This document shows positions 8,117-14,621 of a stretch of DNA of 64,000 nt, piece after piece (positions within the stretch are counted from its first letter, which is position 1; the number at the start of each line of letters is the position of its first letter). Both the position numbers and the translations under genes were made by a program. Source of the DNA: CAVVAL01 sp963742725 (lineage in GTDB: Bacteria; Actinomycetota; Actinomycetes; Mycobacteriales; Cryptosporangiaceae); the NCBI GenBank assembly GCA_963742725.1, contig CAVUMX010000003.1, positions 1,798,001 through 1,862,000 on the forward strand, in the 5' to 3' direction. Below the pieces are notes generated by a model. The model was not told the origin of the DNA. It searched no databases and worked only from the letters and a program-made list of their open reading frames with translations.

Positions 8117-9466
8117 CGTCTGCTCGGCGGCGACCCGCAGCATGGATTCCAGGCTGCGGGTCACGTCCGCGTCCGTGGTGGCCCAGGACGAGACGCTGAT
8201 CCGCATCGCCGTCTCGCCGTGCCACACGGTGCCGCCGCACCAGCAGACGCCGTCCGCCTGGAGCGCCGCGATCACGCGCTTCGTCGTCTCCGCGTCACCG
8301 AACGACACCAGGACCTGGTTCAGGACGACGTCGTTCAGCACCTGGTACCCGGCGCCGGACAGCCCGGCCGCGAACCGCCGCGCGTAGGCGCACGTCCGCT
8401 CGACCAGTTCGACCACGCCGGCCCGCCCGAGCGACGCCAGCGCCGCCCACACCTCGACGCCGCGAGCCCGCCGGGACAGCTCCGGCGTGTAGTCGCACGG
8501 GTTGCGGGACGTGCCGGCGGCCGGCAGGTACTCCGCGGTCACCGCCATGGCGGCCCGCAGGTGCTCCGGGTCGCGGACGAACGCCAGCCCGTTGTCGTAC
8601 GGCGTGTTCAGCCACTTGTGCGCGTCCGTCGCCCACGAGTCGGCGTCGGCGACGCCCGCCGTGAGGTGCTGGAGCGACGGCACTGCGGCGGCCCACAGCC
8701 CGAACGCGCCGTCCACATGGACCCAGGCACCGGCGTCGTGGGCCCACGCGGCGATCTCGTCGACCGGGTCGACCGCGCCGGTGTTCACGTTGCCGGCCTG
8801 CGTGCAGACGATCGTCGGGCCGTCCAGTGCCGGCAGCGCGTCGGCGCGCATCCGGCCCTGCGCGTCGGACGGGACGGTCACGACGCGGCGCCGTCCGAAG
8901 CCGAGCAGCCCGAGGGCTTTGAACAGGGACGGGTGCGCCTCTCCGCCGACGACGACGGTGACGGGCGGCGCGCCGAACAGGCCGTCGGACTCGACGTCCC
9001 AGCCGGCCCGGGTCAGCACCGCGTGACGGGCCGCCGCGAGCGCGGTCTGGTTGGCGACGGTCGCGCCCGTGACGAAGCCGCCCCCGGTGCCGGCCGGGAG
9101 GCCCAGCAGGTCGACGAGCCAGCCGAGGCTGATCCGCTCCAGCTGCGCCGTCGCCGGGGTCACGTCGGTGAACGCGGTGTTCTGGTCCCAGGCGGCGGCC
9201 AGCCAGCTCGCCGCCAGCGACGCGGGCAGCGCCCCGCCGATCACGAAGCCGAAGAAGCGCGGTCCGGCCATCCCGATGGTGGCCGGCGAGGCGATCTCGT
9301 CCAGCAGCCGCACCACCGTCTCGGGCTCGGAGGAGTACTCCGGCAGGGGCATGTCGAACGCCGACAGTCCGGCGACGGCCTCGGCGGTCGGCGCCACGGG
9401 GCGGTCGCCCACCCCGTCGAGATAACGGATGGCCCGGTCGGCGGCGAGCTTCAGCAGCGCGTCCAT
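8105..9466 (-). CDS. PLP-dependent group II amino-acid decarboxylase-like protein
   Basis: 453 aa, typical length. It has the PLP lysine motif DAHKWLNTPYDNG, the upstream histidine and aspartate of the cofactor pocket (HVDGAFGLWAA), and the substrate-loop region GPRFFGFVIGG near the N-terminus. These are features of the aromatic-L-amino-acid / 2,4-diaminobutyrate / glutamate decarboxylase superfamily. The substrate cannot be read from sequence. AGGGTCG lies ahead of the ATG. The gene stands alone, convergent with the YceI gene (12-base overlap). Confidence 0.85.
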   Translation of the reverse strand: MDALLKLAADRAIRYLDGVGDRPVAPTAEAVAGLSAFDMPLPEYSSEPETVVRLLDEIASPATIGMAGPRFFGFVIGGALPASLAASWLAAAWDQNTAFTDVTPATAQLERISLGWLVDLLGLPAGTGGGFVTGATVANQTALAAARHAVLTRAGWDVESDGLFGAPPVTVVVGGEAHPSLFKALGLLGFGRRRVVTVPSDAQGRMRADALPALDGPTIVCTQAGNVNTGAVDPVDEIAAWAHDAGAWVHVDGAFGLWAAAVPSLQHLTAGVADADSWATDAHKWLNTPYDNGLAFVRDPEHLRAAMAVTAEYLPAAGTSRNPCDYTPELSRRARGVEVWAALASLGRAGVVELVERTCAYARRFAAGLSGAGYQVLNDVVLNQVLVSFGDAETTKRVIAALQADGVCWCGGTVWHGETAMRISVSSWATTDADVTRSLESMLRVAAEQTSSG

Positions 9467-9497
9467 GAATCGACCCTACGCGCAGGCCACCACCGTC

Positions 9498-10238
9498 TCA
9501 GTGATCGAACAGGGTGGCGATCGCGTCGGGGAGTTCGTCGGCGGCGGTCAGCGGTGCGGCGAACGGGACCAGCACGTCGCGGTGGCCGCCGTCGCTCTCG
9601 GCACGGATCCGGATGCCGAACCGGTCGAGCGCGACCGGCCGCAGCCGGCATCCGGGCGGCCTGTCGGCCGGGTCGAGGCGCAGGCAGAGCTGGGCGAACT
9701 CGGCCGGGTGGGCGCACACGAGATGGCCCAGCCACTCCGGTTCGCCGTCGGTCAGCGGATCGGCGACGGCCTCGCGGTAGTCGTCCGGGTCGACCAGTTC
9801 GGGCTCCCGGCACGGCGCGACGAGCCGGTCGGTGAGGCGGATCTCGACCACGTCCATCCGCAGGACGATCTGCCCGGCGCCCACGTCGAGCAGTTCGCCA
9901 GCGGGGTCACGCTCGGCGAGCGCCATCGTGGCGGCGGTCAGCTCGGTGGGCGGAACCTCGGTCACGACGCCCGCGAGCCACACCTCGCCACGGATGCGGT
10001 CCGGCATCGGCACCGGGCACACGTCAACGGCGTGGACGACGGCGAGCAGGCCCTCCGGGTCCTCCCGGGCGGCGGCCGCCAGGCCCGATACGTCCCTGGT
10101 CAGCAGCAACGGCCGGCCGTAGGGGTCGGTGCCGTGGACGTCCACCACGTCCGTCCGGTCGGGCATCGACAGCACCTCGACCACGGACGCCCGGCGCAGC
10201 ACCGTCCGGGCGCGCTCGGCGCGTGTGGGAACGGACAT
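9498..10238 (-). CDS. DUF2470 / HugZ-like split-barrel protein, iron-box controlled
   Basis: 246 aa. ATG at 10238 is preferred over the GTG two codons upstream because GAGGAGGTGG sits at correct spacing. The first half (RPLLLTRDVSGLAAAAR, VCPVPMPDRIRGEVWLAG) looks like an FMN-binding split barrel. The second half (YREAVADPLTDGEPEWLGHLVCAHPAEF) resembles the DUF2470/HugZ C-terminal domain found in haem-utilisation oxygenases and plant haem-trafficking proteins. A near-consensus DtxR/IdeR box ends 16 bases before the start, so expression should rise in iron starvation. A role in haem or iron handling follows from both facts but is inferred. Confidence 0.8.
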   Translation of the reverse strand: MSVPTRAERARTVLRRASVVEVLSMPDRTDVVDVHGTDPYGRPLLLTRDVSGLAAAAREDPEGLLAVVHAVDVCPVPMPDRIRGEVWLAGVVTEVPPTELTAATMALAERDPAGELLDVGAGQIVLRMDVVEIRLTDRLVAPCREPELVDPDDYREAVADPLTDGEPEWLGHLVCAHPAEFAQLCLRLDPADRPPGCRLRPVALDRFGIRIRAESDGGHRDVLVPFAAPLTAADELPDAIATLFDH

Positions 10239-10253
10239 GACCACCTCCTCAAG

Positions 10254-10272
10254 TTAGGCGAGCCTAACCTAA
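10254..10272 (-). promoter_or_regulatory. DtxR/IdeR iron box
   Basis: Read on the minus strand the site is TTAGGTTAGGCTCGCCTAA, matching 17 of 19 positions of the DtxR/IdeR consensus TTAGGTTAGSCTAACCTAA. It lies 15 bases upstream of the DUF2470 start codon and overlaps its Shine-Dalgarno region at the edge, a position suited to iron-dependent repression. Confidence 0.85.
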
Positions 10273-10277
10273 GGACT

Positions 10278-10688
10278 TCAGGTGATGAAGACCTGGGCGT
10301 CGTCGGTGAACGCCTTGAACTCCAGCGCGTTGCCCGCCGGGTCGCGCAGGAACATGGTCCATTGCTCGCCGGGCTCACCCGCGAAACGCTGGTACGGCTC
10401 GATCACGAACGCGGTGCCGGCCGCGCGGAACCGGTCCGCGAGCGCGTGGAAATCCTCGACGGACAGCAACAGCCCGAAATGCGGCACCGGGACATCGTGG
10501 CCGTCGACCGGGTTGTGCGCGTCGGCGCTGCGGGGCGCGCGATGAGTGACGAGCTGGTGGCCGTACAGGTCCCAGTCGATCCAGGTGTCGGCGGAACGGC
10601 CCTCGGGGCAGGCGAGGACACCGCCGTAGAACGCGCGCGCCGCGTCAAGGTCGTCAACGGGGACGGCGAGGTGGAAACGGGGTCTCAT
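10278..10688 (-). CDS. VOC-family (glyoxalase/bleomycin-resistance-like) protein
   Basis: 136 aa. The sequence has the paired beta-alpha-beta-beta-beta modules of the vicinal oxygen chelate fold: RPRFHLAVPVDDLDAARAFYGG at the N-terminus (metal His) and PHFGLLLSVEDFHALADR in the second module, ending LRDPAGNALEFKAF (metal Glu). Members are lyases, dioxygenases or drug-binding resistance proteins; the substrate here is not predictable. It lies directly upstream of the iron box that controls the next gene and is separated from the zinc-ribbon gene by a hairpin. Confidence 0.88.
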   Translation of the reverse strand: MRPRFHLAVPVDDLDAARAFYGGVLACPEGRSADTWIDWDLYGHQLVTHRAPRSADAHNPVDGHDVPVPHFGLLLSVEDFHALADRFRAAGTAFVIEPYQRFAGEPGEQWTMFLRDPAGNALEFKAFTDDAQVFIT

Positions 10689-10707
10689 CCCCCGATCCTG
10701 CCCCGCG

Positions 10708-10739
10708 GGCCGCCCGGGCGAAACCGGCGCCGGGCGGCC
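10708..10739 (-). terminator. GC-rich hairpin between zinc-ribbon and VOC genes
   Basis: Perfect 10-base arms GGCCGCCCGG (10708-10717) and CCGGGCGGCC (10730-10739) with a 12-base loop, located in the gap after the zinc-ribbon gene on the minus strand. There is no T tract, as is common for actinomycete terminators. Confidence 0.5.
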
Positions 10740-10775
10740 TCTTCTGGCGTACGGAGTCTCAGTTGTGCGGAGTTC

Positions 10776-11042
10776 TCAGGAGGAGAACAGCATCTTTCCG
10801 AAGCTCTTGTGCTTGTGGTGCCCGTGGTGCTGCGGCGCGCCCCAGGCGGGCTGGCCGTGGCCGTAGGACGCCGGCGGCGGCGCCTGCTGCACCCACTGCG
10901 ACTCCAGCCTGGTCAGGGCCTCCATCTCGCCGTAGTCGAGGAAGATCCCGCGGCACCGCTCGCACTGCTCGATGTGCACGCCGTTGCGGTCGTACGTCCG
11001 CATCACGCCGTGACACTTCGGACACTGCAACATCTGATTCAT
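10776..11042 (-). CDS. Small zinc-ribbon protein with His-rich tail
   Basis: 88 aa. ATG at 11042 is preceded by GGGAG. Two CxxC pairs (CPKCHG and CERCRG, residues about 7-32) form a zinc ribbon of the TFIIB-like family, with the conserved RGIFLDYGEMEALTRLE after it. The C-terminal third is low-complexity, rich in Pro, Gly and His (GAPQHHGHHKHKSF), and could also bind metal. Such proteins are widespread in actinomycetes with no agreed function. Confidence 0.85.
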   Translation of the reverse strand: MNQMLQCPKCHGVMRTYDRNGVHIEQCERCRGIFLDYGEMEALTRLESQWVQQAPPPASYGHGQPAWGAPQHHGHHKHKSFGKMLFSS

Positions 11043-11074
11043 CTCAGCTCCCGCCCGGACGACGCATTCACCAG

Positions 11075-12085
11075 TCACGATACGTCAGCGGTGCCACCGT
11101 CGGCCGTGATCCTGCGGCACGTGTCCAGAAGGGCAACCTCGAAATCGTCGATGCTCCGGCCGGCCGCCGCCGCGTCCGCCAGCGCCGACGCGGCCAGCTG
11201 CACGGCCAGCGCCTTGGCGGGCGCGTCGAGCCTCGGCCACGCGTCGCCGGCCGGCGGTACCGCGCACCCGCCCGCCGCGCGGTAGGCATCCAGGAACCGG
11301 TGCCACGCCGCCGGATCCAGCACGCCGGCCGCGAACAACGCCGCCGGCCGGGCGAGATCCCAGGCCGGATCGCCACCGCCCAGGTCCTCCACGTCGATCA
11401 GTCGCCAGTGCGCGACCCCGCCGGCCCGCCGGACCAGCTGGCCCAGATGCCAGTCCCCGTGCACCAGCGCAACCGGCGCCGAGCTCGCGAGTGCGTGACT
11501 GGCGGGCGCCGGGCCGGTGGGCGCGCCCCCGTGGGATGTTGGGCCGGCGTGGGGCGGCCGCGGGGCCGCGGGCAGTGTGGGCGGGAGGGCCTCGAAGGCG
11601 CGTTCGAGGATGGCGAGTTCGGGCGTGTCGGGGGCCGCGCGGCGGGCGCGGTGAACGGCGCGGACGACCCGCGCGGGCGGCCCCGCGGGCAGCTCCCCCG
11701 CGCCGACCGACGCCGGCGGGACGCCGTGCAGCCGAGCAAGCAGCGTCGCCGCGGCCTCCCACGGCGCCAGGTCCGGATCGTCCGGGGAGACCGGCTCCCC
11801 CGCCGGCCACACCGTCACCAGGCGACCCTCGACCGCGCCGAGCGGGCCGAGCGGCGGCACGAACAAGGCGCCCAGCGCGGTCGCGACCGCGAGCCGCGCG
11901 CGCAGTGTGACCGGATCCGTGCCGACCGGGTGCGCCTTGACGACCACGTCCCCGAGCCGGACCACCACCGCCCCGGCCCGCGTCGACAGGATCGAGAACA
12001 CGCCGCCCGTGTCGGGCGCCCCGTGCGAACGGGCGGCGGCCACCAGGGCCGACATCAGGCCCCGCTCCACCCCCGCCACCGTCAT
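11075..12085 (-). CDS. Aminoglycoside phosphotransferase (APH)-family kinase
   Basis: 336 aa. The kinase core is visible: the Brenner motif LVHGDWHLGQLV (catalytic Asp in HGDWH) and the metal-binding LIDVEDLGGGDPAWDLARPA. The N-lobe lysine region is VVVKAHPV. A Pro/Ala-rich insertion (about residues 175-205) precedes the catalytic loop. The family phosphorylates aminoglycosides, macrolides, choline-like molecules and other small alcohols, and most actinomycete members have no resistance role. The start is uncertain: an internal ATG ten codons in is an alternative. Confidence 0.82.
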   Translation of the reverse strand: MTVAGVERGLMSALVAAARSHGAPDTGGVFSILSTRAGAVVVRLGDVVVKAHPVGTDPVTLRARLAVATALGALFVPPLGPLGAVEGRLVTVWPAGEPVSPDDPDLAPWEAAATLLARLHGVPPASVGAGELPAGPPARVVRAVHRARRAAPDTPELAILERAFEALPPTLPAAPRPPHAGPTSHGGAPTGPAPASHALASSAPVALVHGDWHLGQLVRRAGGVAHWRLIDVEDLGGGDPAWDLARPAALFAAGVLDPAAWHRFLDAYRAAGGCAVPPAGDAWPRLDAPAKALAVQLAASALADAAAAGRSIDDFEVALLDTCRRITADGGTADVS

Positions 12086-12147
12086 GCCGCCCAGTCAAAC
12101 ATCCCGCGCCGGGCCGGGCGGCGGAGCACGCCTGCCCGCCCGTCCCC

Positions 12148-12213
12148 AACTGTCGGGGATATCGGGCCATCCCGCGCCCGGTTTCAGGACGGCATCCCGA
12201 ACAGTCCGGTTCG
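12148..12213. repeat. Dispersed imperfect-palindrome repeat, family B copy 1
   Basis: About 66 bases beginning AACTGTCGGGGATATCGGG and ending ATCCCGAACAGTCCGGTTCG. Closely similar copies are at 34704-34771 and 60485-60550. The ends pair (ACTGT-CGGGGAT with ATCCCG-AACAGT). This copy lies in the 320-base gap between the divergent APH and Fn3 genes; that gap also holds the Fn3 promoter and no gene. Confidence 0.9.
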
Positions 12214-12300
12214 CGCAGCGGCGGTGGCAGCGGCGTCGGCGCGGCGCGAGATGCTTGTGTGGTCAAGGAGCGCACAACGGAATGTGGGGCCGGGAAAGGA

Positions 12301-12352
12301 TTGACACGGGTCTGGGCCGGTACTGCATTATTTGTCAGGAAAGTTTCCTAAC
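12301..12352 (+). promoter_or_regulatory. Promoter with inverted-repeat operator for the Fn3 secreted protein
   Basis: TTGACA at 12301-12306 is a consensus -35 box, with AT-rich TGCATTATTT about 17-19 bases later as the -10 region. Immediately after it comes a dyad centred on 12343: GTcAGGAAA-G-TTTCCTaAC (12334-12352), placed over the likely transcription start. That position suits repression. I recall similar AGGAAAnTTTCCT dyads upstream of secreted hydrolase genes in actinomycetes but cannot verify this here. Confidence 0.6.
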
Positions 12353-12405
12353 TGTTCCGTAACGCGGTGGTGCCCGGCCCGCGTCGCCGACAAGGAGCTC
12401 CGCGC

Positions 12406-13572
12406 ATGACCCTCCGAACCAGACTGTGCATCGGGGCGGCCCTCATCGGGCTCGTCGCCGCAGCCATCCCAGGAACAGCCGGCGCCATTCCAGAAGCAGC
12501 AGCCGCACCCCCGGCCCCGACCGGACTTCGCGCGACCGGCACCACCGGTACGTCCGTCGCCCTGACGTGGAACGCCGTCGGCGGCGCCGACCTGTACGAG
12601 ATCAAGCGGGACGGCGTGGTGACGGGCACCGCCGAGATCCCGTCCACGATGCAGGTCGGCCTGACCCCGTCGACCACCTACAAGTTCCGGGTCCGGGCCA
12701 AGGACGGCGGCAGCACCTCGCCGGACTCGGCCGAGATCAGCGTGACGACCGGCAGCGACCCGGGCGGCAGCGGCGGCAAGATCATCCACGCCGGCGCGCG
12801 GTCCTCCAGCTACGGCATCAGCCCGTTCCCGAACCCGTGCGGCTGGACCAAGGCGATGTCGACGTACGCCGGGTACCACCCCGGTTCGGCGCCGACGGGC
12901 GTGTGGATCGTCGGGAACCTCTCGGGCAGCGGCACCAGCCTCCAGTTCCCGCACCCCGGTGACGGCCGCAACTACGGTTCGCGGATCAAGTTCGCCGGCT
13001 CGGACAAGCACGAGCGGTACCTGGACTACTTCGACGAGCAGGGCGTCAAGGTGTGGCTGCAGGTCGAGTCCGGGTTCGCGGACATGCCGACGCTGGTCGA
13101 CCTGGTGATGAACCGGTACAAGCACCACCCGAGCGTCCTCGGCTTCGGGGTTGACGTGGAGTGGTTCAACCCGCGCGGCGCCGACCTGAACGACCCGGTG
13201 ACGGACACGCTCGCCCAGCGGTGGGACACGAAGGTGAAGTCGCACGGGGCGCGGTTCTCGCTGTTCCTCAAGCACTTCGACCAGTCGTCGATGCCGCCCA
13301 CCTACCGGGGCGGGATCGTCTTCGTGGACGACAGCCAGTTCTTCGACACGATCGAGGGCTTCCTCGCCGAGATGAAGGCCTGGGCGGACCGGTACTACCC
13401 CAACACCGTGCTGTACCAGATCGGCTATGCGCCGGACAAGAAGTGGTGGAACAAGGAGGCCAAGCCGATCCCGAAGACGATGGCGACGAAGCTCCAGGGC
13501 GTGACCCGGCAGGACTTCGGCGTCGCGTGGGTCGACTTCACGCTGCGGGACGTCCTCCCGACGACCTGCTAG
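12406..13572 (+). CDS. Secreted fibronectin type III protein with TIM-barrel-like hydrolase domain
   Basis: 388 aa. ATG at 12406 follows AAGGAG and starts a Sec signal (TRLCIGAALIGLVAAAIPGTAGA). Residues about 40-120 form one Fn3 module (PPAPTGLRATGTTGTSVALT through TTYKFRVRAKDGG), followed by a Gly/Ser linker. The C-terminal 260 residues contain strands ending in acidic residues (VKVWLQVESG, VLGFGVDVEWFNP, RYYPNTVLYQIGY) that read like a glycoside-hydrolase TIM barrel, but I cannot name the family. Fn3-linked secreted enzymes are typical of polysaccharide degraders. An operator-like dyad upstream suggests substrate-dependent control. Confidence 0.75.
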   Translation: MTLRTRLCIGAALIGLVAAAIPGTAGAIPEAAAAPPAPTGLRATGTTGTSVALTWNAVGGADLYEIKRDGVVTGTAEIPSTMQVGLTPSTTYKFRVRAKDGGSTSPDSAEISVTTGSDPGGSGGKIIHAGARSSSYGISPFPNPCGWTKAMSTYAGYHPGSAPTGVWIVGNLSGSGTSLQFPHPGDGRNYGSRIKFAGSDKHERYLDYFDEQGVKVWLQVESGFADMPTLVDLVMNRYKHHPSVLGFGVDVEWFNPRGADLNDPVTDTLAQRWDTKVKSHGARFSLFLKHFDQSSMPPTYRGGIVFVDDSQFFDTIEGFLAEMKAWADRYYPNTVLYQIGYAPDKKWWNKEAKPIPKTMATKLQGVTRQDFGVAWVDFTLRDVLPTTC

Positions 13573-13581
13573 TGCCGGTGC

Positions 13582-13610
13582 GGCTCCTGCCGGCACTGCC
13601 GGCGGGAGCC
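13582..13610 (+). terminator. Strong hairpin between Fn3 and PIG-L genes
   Basis: Thirteen-base arms GGCTCCTGCCGGC and GCCGGCGGGAGCC with a 3-base loop and a single T-G wobble. It begins ten bases after the Fn3 stop codon and ends twelve bases before the PIG-L start, and its 3' arm contains the GGGAG that would be the PIG-L ribosome-binding site. It may terminate, or may limit PIG-L translation in read-through transcripts. Confidence 0.55.
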
Positions 13611-13621
13611 ATACTGGTGCC

Positions 13622-14356
13622 ATGACCGAATCCGCTCCGCTGGAGCACGTCACCGAGGACTGGCAACGCGCGCTGGCGATCGTCGCCCACCCCGACGACC
13701 TGGAGTTCGGCGGCGCCGCCGCGATCGCCCGCTGGACCGCCCAGGGCAAGGACGTCGTCTACGCGCTGGTCACGAGCGGCGAGGCCGGCATCGACGGGAT
13801 GACGCCGGACGAAGCGAAGGTCGTCCGGGAGGCGGAGCAGCGGGAGTCGGCGGCGATCGTGGGCGTGTCCGAGGTGGAGTTCCTCGGCCAGCCGGACGGC
13901 GTGCTGGAGTACGGCGTGCCGCTGCGGCGGGTGCTCACCGACGTGATCCGCCGGCACCGCCCGGAGGTCGTCATCACGAACAACTTCCGCGACACGTGGG
14001 ACGGGGCGTACGCGCTCAACCAGGCCGACCACATCGCCACCGGCCGCGCCACGCTCGACGCCGTCCGGGACGCGGGCAACCGCTGGATCTTCACCGATCT
14101 GGGCCTGGAGCCGTGGACCGGCGTGCGGCAGGTGTGGGCGGGCGCGTCGCCGCAGTCCGCCCACGGCGTGGACGTGACGGACACGTTCGACAAGGGCGTC
14201 GCCTCGCTCCTGGCGCACGACGCGTACATCCGAGGGCTCAACTCGGCGACGTTCGACCCGGAGGAGTTCCTGGAGGGGTTCGGCCGGGCCACCGGCGCCC
14301 GCCTCGGCTGCACCTTCGGCACGTCGTACGAGGTCTTCCAGTTCAGCCCGTTCTAG
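13622..14356 (+). CDS. PIG-L / LmbE-family deacetylase
   Basis: 244 aa. The zinc-binding AHPDDLEFGGAAAIA motif (HPDD, residues about 21-24) and the later NQADHIATGRATLDAV (metal His) define the PIG-L family, which removes acetyl groups from GlcNAc-linked substrates. Close actinomycete relatives include mycothiol deacetylase MshB and the conjugate amidase Mca, but this protein is shorter than those. Substrate unknown. Its proximity to the glycosyltransferase-containing cluster that starts at 14622 is suggestive only. Confidence 0.88.
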   Translation: MTESAPLEHVTEDWQRALAIVAHPDDLEFGGAAAIARWTAQGKDVVYALVTSGEAGIDGMTPDEAKVVREAEQRESAAIVGVSEVEFLGQPDGVLEYGVPLRRVLTDVIRRHRPEVVITNNFRDTWDGAYALNQADHIATGRATLDAVRDAGNRWIFTDLGLEPWTGVRQVWAGASPQSAHGVDVTDTFDKGVASLLAHDAYIRGLNSATFDPEEFLEGFGRATGARLGCTFGTSYEVFQFSPF

Positions 14357-14621
14357 GAGCGCCACGCCCGGTTTTCACCGCTTGCGCACCTGCCGCCACT
14401 CTCTGGTGACCACCCGGTCATTTTCATCCGTCGTTTGCGGCTGAAATTAACGCGAACGGGGTTCATGTTACTCGCCAGTTCTGACATGCTGTCTCGCGCT
14501 GCGGGATGAAGTCGGGCGTTGCCGGCTATGTCGGTCACGCCCACCTTTGTTCAGGTCGTCCACCCGAACGGGCGGCCGTGCGCCGCACCACCCTGGTGAC
14601 GAACCGGGAGGACCGCAGGCT
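14357..14621 (+). promoter_or_regulatory. Leader/promoter region of the PKS operon
   Basis: 265 bases without a credible gene, noticeably richer in A+T than the surroundings (for example GGCTGAAATTAACGCGAAC at about 14440). This is where the promoter of the 14622-29311 operon should lie. No clear -35/-10 pair or operator could be singled out. Confidence 0.4.
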
